Part shown: positions 44,415-53,160 of the stretch, piece by piece | Numbering within the stretch: position 1 is the first letter of the stretch | Layout of the letters: every line of letters begins with the position of its first letter | Assembly: GCF_022749495.1 (NCBI RefSeq) | Contig: NZ_CP094241.1 | Span: forward strand, 1,054,001 to 1,118,000 | DNA length: 64,000 nucleotides | Source: Neisseria macacae ATCC 33926 | GTDB taxonomy: Bacteria > Pseudomonadota > Gammaproteobacteria > Burkholderiales > Neisseriaceae | Direction of reading: 5' to 3' | The notes under the pieces: generated by a model | Databases searched by the model: none | What the model was told of the DNA's origin: nothing | What the model saw: the letters and a program-made list of their open reading frames with translations, nothing else | Program-made: the position numbers and the translations under genes

Positions 44415-44951
44415 ATGACCCTCTCCAAACTTCCTCTTTGGCAGACTCCCGAACAAGTCTGCGACATCTTACTTGCGCTGCCGGAAAAGCAGCGCAATCG
44501 TGCGTTGTACGAACTCGTTTCCCTTTTTGATCATGAAAACCCGCAAGGTCGGACGGAAGCCGAAAGTCAGCTTGCCGCCCTGCGCCTGCTGTGGTATGAC
44601 CCGCGTTTTCAAGGTTTGGAAAACATCAGACATTGGCTGCGCGATGTGCTTGGGTTGGACGAGTCAAACGGTTCATGGCTTGCGTTGCAGGGCGAAATCG
44701 AAACGCTGATGGAAATGCTCCATCCCGAAACCTGCCGCACTTACGGAGAATACGGCGGTATGTTCAAAAGCGCGCAAACGCTCGAACCTTTTGTCGCCCG
44801 AATGTTCGAGCGCGATACCGAAGCCTCGCGCAGCATGGCTTGGGACTGTCTGTATTGGAACAAAGAGCTCCGCTGTTTACGCCCCGATTGGGATGAATGG
44901 TTGAAAGAAGAAATCCGAAATCTGCGTGGTAAATACGGCGAAAACAAATAG
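44415..44951 (+). CDS. Hypothetical protein
   Basis: 178 residues from ATG 44415; frames from 44349 (TTG) or 44382 (ATG) would translate the reverse DUS at 44394-44405 as FQTTS and have no ribosome site. Mostly helical, acidic, tryptophan-rich (LRLLWYDPRFQGLENIRHWLRDVLG, MAWDCLYWNKELRCLRPDWDEWL). No family recognised. A full Correia element follows. Confidence 0.68.
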   Translation: MTLSKLPLWQTPEQVCDILLALPEKQRNRALYELVSLFDHENPQGRTEAESQLAALRLLWYDPRFQGLENIRHWLRDVLGLDESNGSWLALQGEIETLMEMLHPETCRTYGEYGGMFKSAQTLEPFVARMFERDTEASRSMAWDCLYWNKELRCLRPDWDEWLKEEIRNLRGKYGENK

Positions 44952-45026
44952 CCGCCGCAACTGATTCAGGTTGACTGAAAGGTGTTTCTGACTTTGAGCG
45001 GCTGAAAATCAAACCCGACTGTTTTT

Positions 45027-45181
45027 TATAGTGGATTAACTAAATCAGGACAAGGCGACGAAGCCGCAGACAGTACAGATAGTACGGAACCGATTCACTT
45101 GGTGCTTCAGCACCTTAGAGAATCGTTCTCTTTGAGCTAAGGCGAGGCAACGCCGTACTGGTTTAAATTTAATCCACTATA
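45027..45181 (+). mobile_element. Correia element, full form (155 bp)
   Basis: Standard termini with IHF-site segment; left arm lacks two bases (AACTAAATC) while the right arm is complete. Confidence 0.93.
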
Positions 45182-45221
45182 AACGGCAATTTTGTACGGG
45201 AACAAATAGCGAACAATAAAA

Positions 45222-45253
45222 AGGTCGTCTGAAAATTTCAGACGACCTTTTTT
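45222..45253. terminator. Bidirectional DUS-pair terminator
   Basis: AGGTCGTCTGAA 45222-45233 and its complement 45237-45248 with a three-base loop, A-run before and T-run after; ends typA on the minus strand and can stop plus-strand transcripts. Confidence 0.88.
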
Positions 45254-45277
45254 CATTTCATCAACAGCCTAGTGGAA

Positions 45278-47089
45278 TCAATCCAGCTTTTTAAAGTGGC
45301 GGCGGCGTTCCAGTTCGCTCAGGTAACGCTTGCGCAGACGGATGGACTGCGGCGTGATTTCAACGAGTTCGTCATCGTCGATAAACTCGACCGCGCCTTC
45401 CAGCGTCAGCTTGATCGGGGTAGTCAGACGCACGGCTTCGTCAGTGCCGCTGGCGCGGATATTGGTGAGTTTTTTACCTTTGAGCGGGTTGACCACCAAA
45501 TCATTGTCGCGGCTGTGGATGCCGATAATCATGCCTTCGTAGATTTTATCGTTGGGCGACACGAACATACGGCCGCGGTCTTCCAGATTCCACAAGGCAT
45601 AAGCGACGGCTTCGCCTTGCTCTTGGGAAATCAGTACGCCGTTGTGGCGGCCGGGCATATCGGGTTTCACGGGCGCGTAGTCGTCGAATACGTGGCTCAT
45701 CAAGCCGACACCGCGCGTCAGGGTCATGAATTCGCCTTGGAAACCGATTAAACCGCGCGCGGGAATATGGTATTCGAGGCGGGTACGACCGTTGCCGTCG
45801 CTTTCCATATTGGTCAGTTCGCCGCGGCGGCGGCCGAGTTCTTCCATTACCGCGCCTTGGTTTTCGTCGGGCACGTCCACGGTCAGGTTTTCGTAAGGTT
45901 CGCATTTTTGACCGTCGATGTCGCGGTACACGACGCGCGGCTTGCCGACTGCCAGTTCAAAGCCTTCGCGGCGCATGTTTTCCAGCAAAATGGTCAGGTG
46001 CAGTTCGCCACGTCCGGATACGCGGAACACGTCGGCATCGGCGGTGTCTTCCACGCGCAGGGCAACGTTGGTCAGCAACTCTTTTTGCAGGCGGTCGCGG
46101 ATTTGGCGGCTGGTCACGAATTTGCCTTCGGTACCCGCCAGCGGGCTGGTGTTCACCATAAAGTCCATCGTCAGCGTCGGTTCATCCACGCTCAACATCG
46201 GCAAACCTTTGGGGTTGTCTTTGTCGGTAATGGTTACGCCGATACCGATGTCTTCGATACCGGAAATAATCACGATGTCGCCGGCTTCGGCTTCTTCAAG
46301 CGGTACGCGTTCCAAGCCTTTGAAACCCAAAAGCTGGTTGATGCGGCCTTGGGCGATTTGCTGGTCGTGGTTCATGACGGCAACGACTTGACCGGGTTTG
46401 ATACGTCCGTTCAGGATACGGCCGATGCCGAGGCGGCCGGTATAGTTGTCGTAGTCGAGTTGGGAAATTTGCAGTTGTAGCGTTTCATCCGCACTGCCGC
46501 TCGGTGCAGGCGTGTGTTTTAAGATGGTGTCGAACAGCGGACGCATGTCGTTGCTCTCGTCGGTTTCTTCCAGTTTGGCGAAACCGGACAGGCCGGAAGC
46601 GTAGACAATCGGGAAGTCCAATTGCTCGTCGGTTGCGCCCAAGTTGTCGAAGAGTTCGAAAGTTTGGTCGATGACCCAGCTCGGACGGGCAGACGGTTTG
46701 TCGATTTTATTGATGACGACGATCGGTTTCAGCCCCAAAGCCAAGGCTTTTTTGGTAACGAAACGGGTTTGCGGCATCGGGCCTTCCTGCGCATCTACCA
46801 ACAATACGACGCAGTCCACCATACCCAAAACGCGCTCCACCTCGCCGCCGAAGTCGGCGTGTCCCGGAGTGTCGACGATGTTGATGTGGTAGCCTTCGTA
46901 ATCGATGGCGGTGTTTTTGGCGAGGATGGTAATGCCGCGTTCTTTTTCAAGGTCGTTGCTGTCCATCACGCGTTCGTCAACCTGCTGGTTGGCGCGGAAT
47001 GTACCGGATTGGCGCAGCAGTTGGTCAACTAATGTGGTTTTGCCGTGGTCGACGTGGGCGATGATGGCAATGTTGCGAATTTGTTTCAT
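45278..47089 (-). CDS. typA: Ribosome-associated GTPase TypA/BipA
   Basis: 603 residues, the usual length. G1 AHVDHGKTT, G2 RGITI, G3 DTPGH and G4 NKID are all present, followed by EF-G-like domains and the TypA-specific C-terminal domain (RGLIGFQGEFMTLTRGVGLMSH). It acts on the 50S subunit in ribosome assembly and stress adaptation. Monocistronic on the minus strand. Confidence 0.97.
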   Translation of the reverse strand: MKQIRNIAIIAHVDHGKTTLVDQLLRQSGTFRANQQVDERVMDSNDLEKERGITILAKNTAIDYEGYHINIVDTPGHADFGGEVERVLGMVDCVVLLVDAQEGPMPQTRFVTKKALALGLKPIVVINKIDKPSARPSWVIDQTFELFDNLGATDEQLDFPIVYASGLSGFAKLEETDESNDMRPLFDTILKHTPAPSGSADETLQLQISQLDYDNYTGRLGIGRILNGRIKPGQVVAVMNHDQQIAQGRINQLLGFKGLERVPLEEAEAGDIVIISGIEDIGIGVTITDKDNPKGLPMLSVDEPTLTMDFMVNTSPLAGTEGKFVTSRQIRDRLQKELLTNVALRVEDTADADVFRVSGRGELHLTILLENMRREGFELAVGKPRVVYRDIDGQKCEPYENLTVDVPDENQGAVMEELGRRRGELTNMESDGNGRTRLEYHIPARGLIGFQGEFMTLTRGVGLMSHVFDDYAPVKPDMPGRHNGVLISQEQGEAVAYALWNLEDRGRMFVSPNDKIYEGMIIGIHSRDNDLVVNPLKGKKLTNIRASGTDEAVRLTTPIKLTLEGAVEFIDDDELVEITPQSIRLRKRYLSELERRRHFKKLD

Positions 47090-47167
47090 GGTGATATGTA
47101 TTTCAAATGATTTTTATCAAAAAGTAACTTGCAATTATATCACGGTTCATCTTATCGGACGGAGGGG

Positions 47168-47226
47168 GAGTAGATTAAATTTGAATCGGTACGACGTTTG
47201 TCCTGGTTCAACCGTCATTCACTATA
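47168..47226. repeat. Decayed Correia element
   Basis: GTAGATTAAATTTGAATC at the left and CATTCACTATA at the right resemble CREE ends with several substitutions; the core is mostly lost. It lies 25 bases before an intact full-length copy. Confidence 0.5.
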
Positions 47227-47251
47227 TGCGTACTGCGGCACAGTTTGACGA

Positions 47252-47408
47252 TATAGTGGATTAACTTTAAACCAGGACGGCGTTACCTCGCCTTAGCTCA
47301 AAGAGAACGATTCTCTAAGGTGCTGAAGCACCAAGTGAATCGGTTCCATACTATCTGTACTGTCTGCGGCTTCGTCGCCTTGTCCTGATTTAAATTTAAT
47401 CCACTATA
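47252..47408 (-). mobile_element. Correia element, full form (157 bp)
   Basis: Standard termini with IHF-site segment in reverse orientation, in the divergent region between typA and bfrA. Confidence 0.95.
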
Positions 47409-47629
47409 AAAGAAAAGCATTTGAGAATAATTAATAATAAAATTTGATTGGGTTTTGTAATTTATTTGCTTTTATTTATGGTTAAAGAGTGTAAATGTTT
47501 TTGAATGTTGAAATGGATTCTTAATACCAATGGCAACAAATATCTATATAAAACAAGGTGTTGAATTTTCAGACGACCTTTTAAGGCTTCTGTTTTTTTT
47601 GATAATTGTTTGTATTTTAAATAGAAAAT

Positions 47630-47658
47630 TTGTCAAGCGTCAGGCTTTTTCATACAAT
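47630..47658 (+). promoter_or_regulatory. Sigma-70 promoter of bfrA
   Basis: TTGTCA at 47630-47635, a 17-base spacer and TACAAT at 47653-47658 match the consensus closely, with a leader of about 65 bases before the bfrA ATG. A reverse DUS lies upstream at 47568-47579. Confidence 0.7.
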
Positions 47659-47728
47659 TCAGCCATCAAGAAACAACACGCAATGTTTTTTACAGACACT
47701 TTACAATTTCAAAGAAAGAGAAAGAATT

Positions 47729-48193
47729 ATGCAAGGCAATCAAGCTGTTATCGATTATATGAACGAACTGTTGTCCGGCGAGTTGGCTGCACGCGATCAA
47801 TACTTCATCCACTCACGCCTGTACTCCGAATGGGGCTACAACAAACTGTTTGAACGTCTGAATCATGAGATGGAAGAAGAAACAACCCACGCCGAAGACT
47901 TCATCCGCCGTATCCTGATGCTGGGCGGTACGCCTAAAATGACCCGTGCCGAACTGAACATCGGTACCGACGTGATTTCCTGCCTGAAAGCGGATTTGAA
48001 CACCGAATACGAAGTACGCGATGCGTTGAAAAAAGGCATCAAACTGTGCGAAGAAGCACAAGACTACGTTACCCGTGATTTGATGATTGCCCAGTTGAAA
48101 GACACTGAAGAAGATCACGCCCACTGGCTGGAACAACAACTGCGTCTGATCGAACTCGTCGGCGAAGGTAATTACTACCAAAGCCAACTGTAA
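47729..48193 (+). CDS. bfrA: Bacterioferritin subunit BfrA (ferroxidase type)
   Basis: 154 residues of the bacterioferritin four-helix bundle. Ferroxidase ligands are present (Glu18, Glu51 and His54 in EETTHAED, and the EEDHAHW pair near residue 127-130), but the haem ligand Met52 of E. coli Bfr is Thr52 here. It therefore oxidises iron but should not coordinate haem by itself. GAAAGAG lies before the ATG. bfrB follows after 22 bases; in gonococci the two subunits co-assemble. Confidence 0.95.
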   Translation: MQGNQAVIDYMNELLSGELAARDQYFIHSRLYSEWGYNKLFERLNHEMEEETTHAEDFIRRILMLGGTPKMTRAELNIGTDVISCLKADLNTEYEVRDALKKGIKLCEEAQDYVTRDLMIAQLKDTEEDHAHWLEQQLRLIELVGEGNYYQSQL

Positions 48194-48215
48194 TTAAGCG
48201 TATAAGGAGCTGAAA

Positions 48216-48689
48216 ATGAAAGGCGATCGCTTAGTTATCCGCGAGCTGAACAAAAACTTGGGCTTGCTCTTGGTTACCATCAACCAATACTTCCTGCATG
48301 CCCGCATTTTGAAAAACTGGGGCTTTGAAGAATTGGGCGAACATTTCTTCAAACAGTCCATCCGCGAAATGAAATCCGCAGACGATTTAATCGAGCGTAT
48401 TTTGTTCTTGGAGGGTCTGCCTAACCTGCAAGAATTGGGCAAACTGCTGATCGGCGAATCAACCGAGGAAATCCTGTCCTGCGATTTGACAAAAGAACAG
48501 GAAAAACACGATGCCCTCATCGCTGCCATCGCCATCGCGGAACAACAGCAAGACTACGTCAGCCGTGATTTGTTGGAAAAACAAAAAGATATCAACGAAG
48601 AACACATCGACTGGCTTGAAACCCAGCAGGAGCTGATCGGCAAAGTCGGTTTGCCGAACTACCTGCAAACAGCGGCGCAAGAGGACTAA
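48216..48689 (+). CDS. bfrB: Bacterioferritin subunit BfrB (haem-binding type)
   Basis: 157 residues. Haem ligand Met52 is present (SIREMKSADD), while ferroxidase residues are lost: Leu18 replaces Glu and Ser54 replaces His. It is thus complementary to BfrA: it supplies haem sites to the mixed 24-mer used for electron transfer during iron release. It ends with a rho-independent terminator at 48730. Confidence 0.95.
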   Translation: MKGDRLVIRELNKNLGLLLVTINQYFLHARILKNWGFEELGEHFFKQSIREMKSADDLIERILFLEGLPNLQELGKLLIGESTEEILSCDLTKEQEKHDALIAAIAIAEQQQDYVSRDLLEKQKDINEEHIDWLETQQELIGKVGLPNYLQTAAQED

Positions 48690-48729
48690 AACACAAACCA
48701 CTGCCAAATATAGCAGTCCCTGCACCCAT

Positions 48730-48764
48730 AAACGGCATATCCTTTCGGATATGCCGTTTTTCTT
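48730..48764 (+). terminator. Rho-independent terminator after bfrB
   Basis: AAACGGCATATCC and GGATATGCCGTTT form a 13-bp stem with a four-base loop and T-run. Confidence 0.93.
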
Positions 48765-48768
48765 TTAA

Positions 48769-48925
48769 TATAGTGGATTAAATTTAAATCAGGACAAGGC
48801 GACAAAGCCGCAGACAGTACAGATAGTACGGAACCGATTCACTTGGTGCTTCAGCACCTTAGAGAATCGTTCTCTTTGAGCTAAGACGAGGCAACGCCGT
48901 ACTGGTTTAAATTTAATCCACTATA
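48769..48925 (+). mobile_element. Correia element, full form (157 bp)
   Basis: Standard termini with IHF-site segment, inserted just after the bfrB terminator. Confidence 0.95.
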
Positions 48926-49163
48926 CTTTGTCAGTAAAAGAGACGGTTCCCTGCTTTGTTAAGAAGTGAATATGCGGAATATGTGGTTTTAAACTGAAAT
49001 AAAATCATATGAATAATAATAAGTTATAAATATTTTTGTATTATTTCCCTTGCTGCTCTTGAAATATTTAGAATTTTTGTTTTAAACTGCACACGTTACC
49101 TATTCCATTATTTATGTATTCTGTCATGCAAACAGCGCATCATTCATCTGCTTTCTTCTATTG
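48926..49163 (+). other. AT-rich non-coding stretch ending in a terminator: candidate small RNA locus
   Basis: No reading frame of note. It ends in a rho-independent terminator (49164-49191) although no gene precedes it on that strand after the bfrB terminator, so a separate short transcript may start here. No promoter is convincing. Confidence 0.35.
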
Positions 49164-49191
49164 GTACCACACAAACGTGCGGTACTTTTTT
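49164..49191 (+). terminator. Orphan rho-independent terminator 1
   Basis: GTACCACAC and GTGCGGTAC form a stem (one mismatch) around AAAC, followed by six T; no upstream gene. Confidence 0.65.
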
Positions 49192-49234
49192 GCGCTTGTC
49201 TGACACAGATTAGAGATAGGGATACGCAAATCAG

Positions 49235-49260
49235 AGCCGCCTCATTTGAGCGGCTTTTTT
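49235..49260 (+). terminator. Orphan rho-independent terminator 2
   Basis: AGCCGC-CTC and GAGCGGCT form a stem around ATTT, followed by six T, about 70 bases after terminator 1 and 67 bases before the next gene. Confidence 0.75.
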
Positions 49261-49326
49261 GTTACCTATACATGGCCGCATCAATTGAAATATGAAATAA
49301 AACACAACTGAATCAGGATTACAGCC

Positions 49327-49830
49327 ATGACACCGTCCATAAACGCCCAAACAAAAAACCTTCCTTTACACCGCTGCCAAATGATTGTTGACGGCAACAG
49401 CCATCACACAACAGCTTCCCAAGCCTTACCGGGCAGTGCAGATACGCTGATCAGCGAGGCATTGATTCCGCAAATCCGTATGGTTGCCACTTTGATTGCA
49501 GGTGAAAGGCACGATTTTGAAGCAGACAGCCCTGCTGTCTTTACGGAGGAAGCCGATTTTTTTGCCGCACGCATCTTGGTATTGGGTGTACACCGTTTCC
49601 ATCTGGATATCACATTGTTGCCCATGCTGAAAACCGCCAACCAACGCGCCCAAGCGTTTGCCAAACGCCACCATCTCCCATTTACCCCCGCCCAAATGCA
49701 TATGAGCCTGCATGCCCGCCGTCCTGACAACTTGCTGATTGTCGAAACCGAACATGAAATGGAAAATCATGGCAGCCTGATTGCCAACAGCCTTGCTTTC
49801 GCAGCCAAACTTCCCCGCCTGCCTTTGTAA
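49327..49830 (+). CDS. Hypothetical protein
   Basis: 167 residues, histidine-rich at both halves (HRCQMIVDGNSHHT, KRHHLPFTPAQMHMSLHARR), mostly helical, no signal peptide. AGGA precedes the ATG. No family recognised; the many His residues might bind metal, next to iron-storage genes, but that is only suggestive. Confidence 0.62.
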   Translation: MTPSINAQTKNLPLHRCQMIVDGNSHHTTASQALPGSADTLISEALIPQIRMVATLIAGERHDFEADSPAVFTEEADFFAARILVLGVHRFHLDITLLPMLKTANQRAQAFAKRHHLPFTPAQMHMSLHARRPDNLLIVETEHEMENHGSLIANSLAFAAKLPRLPL

Positions 49831-49955
49831 ACCATATTGACGCACTTGATAAAAATCAAATTTGCACCATATTCCACGGCAAGGCGCAGTATATTGACGC
49901 GCAGTTTGCCGATAACGCTCGGCTTAGACAATACCACTTCAAAAAGGATAAAAAA

Positions 49956-50510
49956 ATGAAAAAACTCATTGCCTTAGCCGCACTTTCCTCACTTGCTCTC
50001 GCTGCCTGCAAAGACAATACCCAAGCCCAGCTTGAGCAGCAGCAAAAACAAATCGAAGCGCTTCAGCAGCAACTTGCCCAACAACAAGACAATACGATTT
50101 ACCAACTCACGCCGGAAGGTGTGAAAGATACCATTCCTGCCGAAGCACAAGCCAACGGCAACAATGGTCAGCCTGTGACCGGAACAGACGGACAACAATA
50201 TATTTATGACCAATCCACTGGCAGCTGGCTGCTGCAAAGCTTGGTCGGTACGGCGGCAGGCGCATTCATCGGTAACGCGCTGGCAAACAAATTCACACAA
50301 GCGCGTAATCAAAACAGCCCGATTGCCCAGCGCGCACGCGCCCATTATTATCAAACGGCCCGTCCCAACAGCCGTACCAGCCAGCAACTCAATACCCGTA
50401 GTCTGCCTGCGCAACAACAGGCGGCGCAACAGCAACGTTACCGTCAAACAACCCAGCAGCCGTCCAATTATCGCCGCCCAATGAGTCGCGGTTTTGGCCG
50501 CCGCCGCTAA
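49956..50510 (+). CDS. Gln-rich lipoprotein with glycine-zipper segment
   Basis: 184 residues. Lipobox LAAC (Cys18) ends the signal peptide; residues 24-46 are a glutamine-rich coiled coil (QLEQQQKQIEALQQQLAQQQ); a glycine-zipper-like hydrophobic segment GTAAGAFIGNALAN lies near residue 98; the tail is Q/R-rich ending RGFGRRR. It is likely an outer-membrane lipoprotein with a peptidoglycan- or membrane-contacting tail. Function unknown. Confidence 0.78.
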   Translation: MKKLIALAALSSLALAACKDNTQAQLEQQQKQIEALQQQLAQQQDNTIYQLTPEGVKDTIPAEAQANGNNGQPVTGTDGQQYIYDQSTGSWLLQSLVGTAAGAFIGNALANKFTQARNQNSPIAQRARAHYYQTARPNSRTSQQLNTRSLPAQQQAAQQQRYRQTTQQPSNYRRPMSRGFGRRR

Positions 50511-50612
50511 AGCCATTTGATTGTTTTAAACGGGTTTCCGATTCGGCAAAGAGTGCTGATCAGAGAAAGACAGCATAACAGAGTTCGCTGATTTGCCGAT
50601 TAAAGCAGATGA

Positions 50613-50641
50613 AGGTCGTCTGAAAATTCAGACGACCTTTG
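50613..50641. terminator. DUS-pair terminator
   Basis: AGGTCGTCTGAA 50613-50624 and its complement 50627-50638 with a two-base loop. Confidence 0.78.
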
Positions 50642-50671
50642 TTTATGCATCGCCGTAAAATGCAAGATGCC

Positions 50672-50689
50672 TTTAGTTAATCCACTATA
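50672..50689. repeat. Lone Correia terminus
   Basis: TTTAGTTAATCCACTATA is one intact CREE end without the rest of the element; it lies upstream of trxB. A reverse DUS follows at 50729-50740. Confidence 0.65.
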
Positions 50690-50801
50690 TTTATCAAAAG
50701 AAAAGGGGAGTGCGGTTGCATCTGCATTTTCAGACGACCTGAGTTTCAAGTAAAATCTACCTCGTCTGAAACACACTCAATCTCTCAGTAAGGAAAACAT
50801 C

Positions 50802-51752
50802 ATGAGCAACCATCACAAACTCATCATCCTCGGCTCAGGTCCTGCCGGCTACACCGCCGCCGTCTATGCCGCCCGCGCCAACCTCAAGCCCGTCATCATA
50901 ACCGGCGTCGAACAGGGCGGACAACTGATGACCACCACCGAAGTCGACAACTGGCCCGCCGACGCCGAAGGCGTACAAGGCCCGGAACTGATGGCGCGTT
51001 TCCAAGCCCATGCCGAACGCTTCGGCACCGAAATGATTTTCGACCAAATCCACACCGTCGATTTGCAAAACCGCCCCTTCACCCTCAAAGGTGATATGGA
51101 TGAATACACCTGCGACGCCCTGATTGTCGCTACCGGCGCATCCGCCAAATATCTGGGGCTGCCCAGCGAAGAAACCTTTGCCGGCAAAGGCGTATCCGCC
51201 TGCGCGACCTGCGACGGTTTCTTCTATAAACAGCAAGACGTGGCCGTCGTCGGCGGCGGCAACACCGCCGTAGAGGAAGCCCTTTATCTCGCCAACATCG
51301 CCAATACCGTTACCCTGATCCACCGCCGCGACAGCTTCCGCGCCGAAAAAATCATGGTGGACAAACTCATGCAGCGCGTTGAAGAAGGCAAAATCATCCT
51401 CAAACTCAACAGCAATCTGGATGAAGTCTTGGGTGACGAAGGCGGCGTCACCGGTGCTCGTCTGAAACACAATGACGGCACTACCGAAGACATCGCCGTC
51501 AAAGGCGTTTTCATCGCCATCGGCCATAAGCCAAACACCGACATTTTCAAAGGCCAGCTCGATATGGACGAAACCGGCTACCTGAAAACCAAAGGCGGTA
51601 CGGGTGACAACGTCGGCGCGACCAATATCGAAGGCGTATGGGCGGCAGGCGACGTCAAAGACCACACCTACCGTCAAGCCATCACCAGCGCGGCTTCCGG
51701 TTGCCAAGCCGCACTGGATGCCGAACGCTGGCTCGACCGCCAAGGGTTGTAA
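50802..51752 (+). CDS. trxB: Thioredoxin reductase
   Basis: 316 residues, low-molecular-weight type. FAD-binding GSGPAGYTAAVYAARA at the N-terminus, redox-active CATC in VSACATCDGFF, NADPH-binding VVGGGNTAVEEALYL and C-terminal FAD motif VWAAGDVKDHTYRQ. It reduces thioredoxin with NADPH in the cytoplasm. A near-DUS (GCTCGTCTGAAA) occurs at about 51458. Shine-Dalgarno AAGGAAA. Confidence 0.97.
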   Translation: MSNHHKLIILGSGPAGYTAAVYAARANLKPVIITGVEQGGQLMTTTEVDNWPADAEGVQGPELMARFQAHAERFGTEMIFDQIHTVDLQNRPFTLKGDMDEYTCDALIVATGASAKYLGLPSEETFAGKGVSACATCDGFFYKQQDVAVVGGGNTAVEEALYLANIANTVTLIHRRDSFRAEKIMVDKLMQRVEEGKIILKLNSNLDEVLGDEGGVTGARLKHNDGTTEDIAVKGVFIAIGHKPNTDIFKGQLDMDETGYLKTKGGTGDNVGATNIEGVWAAGDVKDHTYRQAITSAASGCQAALDAERWLDRQGL

Positions 51753-51781
51753 AACACCCGAAACGGTTTTCTCAAGCATAA

Positions 51782-51812
51782 AGGTCGTCTGAACCTTTCA
51801 GACGACCTTTTT
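51782..51812. terminator. DUS-pair terminator after trxB
   Basis: AGGTCGTCTGAA 51782-51793 and its complement 51797-51808 with a three-base loop; the T-run merges into the next Correia element. Confidence 0.85.
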
Positions 51813-51919
51813 TATAGTGGATTAAAATTGCAATGATACGGCGTTGCCAACGCCCTTATGTACTACCCGTACACGGCGGGCGTTGCCGCCTTGTCTCATT
51901 TTTATTTTAATCCACTATA
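51813..51919 (-). mobile_element. Divergent Correia-like element (107 bp)
   Basis: Ends TATAGTGGATTAAA and TTTAATCCACTATA are standard and the length equals the short CREE, but the interior is clearly different (ATGATACGGCGTTGCCAACG, ACCCGTACACGGCGGGCG). Blocks such as TACGGCGTTGCC and GCCTTGTC are shared, so it is a separate subfamily rather than an unrelated sequence. Confidence 0.8.
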
Positions 51920-51960
51920 CAACAGAAAAACACATTATCCATCCTGCCTTATCCGATTTT

Positions 51961-53031
51961 ATGAGCAAACAGCCCAACAGCGCAGACCCAGCCGAAATCC
52001 CGCAAGACCAAACCGTCCCGCGCAGCAATACCGACAACGCGCCGCGTTCCGCCATCCATCAGACGCTTTATTCCGCCGATACGTTTGCCCAGCACGATTA
52101 TCTCGCGGGTAAAAAACTGCCCGACATCGCCCGCCCGCAAGCGGGGCAGACCAACTGGCTGCATTTCGTCGGCATCAACGACGCCACGCTGCTCAAATAC
52201 ACGCTGGAACCTTACGGCATCCACGAGCTGGTCATCGAAGACATCCTCAGCCGCAAACAACGCCCCAAAATCGAAGACTATGGCAATTATCTGTTTATCG
52301 CCGCGCAGGTTTACCACTACACCGCCGCCGGCAAACTGAATTCCGACCAAGTGTATCTGATTATCGGCAAGGATTTCGTGTTGTCGTTCCAGCAAAAACC
52401 GCTGGGGCTGTTCAGCCAGCTGCGCCGCCAAATGAGCGAAAACCCGCGCGGCATCCTCGGTAAAAACACCGCCTTTCTCGCCTATTGCCTGCTCGACCGC
52501 ATCGTGGACGACTATTTCATCGTTTTGGAAGAGTACAACAACCGCGTCGAGGCCATAGACAAATCCCTGTTTAAAGATGAAAACAGCGACATTCTCGGCA
52601 AAATCGACCGCCTTAAGCGCGATGCGGTCCGCTTGCGCCGCACGCTTTTGCCCTTGCGCGACGTGTTCTATCAACTTGCCGTGCGCGTCGATTTCACCAT
52701 TTTCAAAGGCGAGTCCACCGTCTATCTGCGCGACGTGTACGATCACAACATGCAGCTTCTCGAATCGCTCGACGCCTCGCGCGACATGGTGTTGAGCATG
52801 ATGGACATCTACCTTTCCTTCCAGTCCAACCGCATGAACCAGCAGATGCGCGTCCTGACCGTCATCACCATCATCTTTATGCCGCTGACCGTCATTACCG
52901 GCATCTACGGCATGAACTTCGACAACATGCCCGAACTGCATTGGCATTACGGCTATTTTATCGTTTTAGGTTTGATGCTGTGCATCATCGTCGGGCTGCT
53001 GATTTTCTTCTCGCGCAGAAAATGGTTATAA
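51961..53031 (+). CDS. corA: Magnesium/cobalt transporter CorA
   Basis: 356 residues from ATG 51961; an upstream extension would read through the Correia-like element. A large cytoplasmic domain with long helices (YFIVLEEYNNRVEAIDKSLFKDE) precedes two C-terminal transmembrane helices, the first ending in the signature YGMNFDNMPEL. It forms a pentameric Mg2+ channel. A Correia-like element ends 41 bases before the start and may influence expression. Confidence 0.94.
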   Translation: MSKQPNSADPAEIPQDQTVPRSNTDNAPRSAIHQTLYSADTFAQHDYLAGKKLPDIARPQAGQTNWLHFVGINDATLLKYTLEPYGIHELVIEDILSRKQRPKIEDYGNYLFIAAQVYHYTAAGKLNSDQVYLIIGKDFVLSFQQKPLGLFSQLRRQMSENPRGILGKNTAFLAYCLLDRIVDDYFIVLEEYNNRVEAIDKSLFKDENSDILGKIDRLKRDAVRLRRTLLPLRDVFYQLAVRVDFTIFKGESTVYLRDVYDHNMQLLESLDASRDMVLSMMDIYLSFQSNRMNQQMRVLTVITIIFMPLTVITGIYGMNFDNMPELHWHYGYFIVLGLMLCIIVGLLIFFSRRKWL

Positions 53032-53160
53032 ACCCATAAAAAAATCCAATTTCCGTATATTCATATATTAAATACAATCAGTAAGGTCGTCTGAAAACCA
53101 TCCCAACCACTGAACGGCCGCCCATCTAACACAAACATTCATTTTTAAAAGAGGAACACT

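Noticed and set aside
47410..47450. Fur-box-like AT-rich sequence upstream of bfrA
   Set aside because: GAGAATAATTAATAAT matches the consensus only loosely, as expected in such AT-rich DNA.
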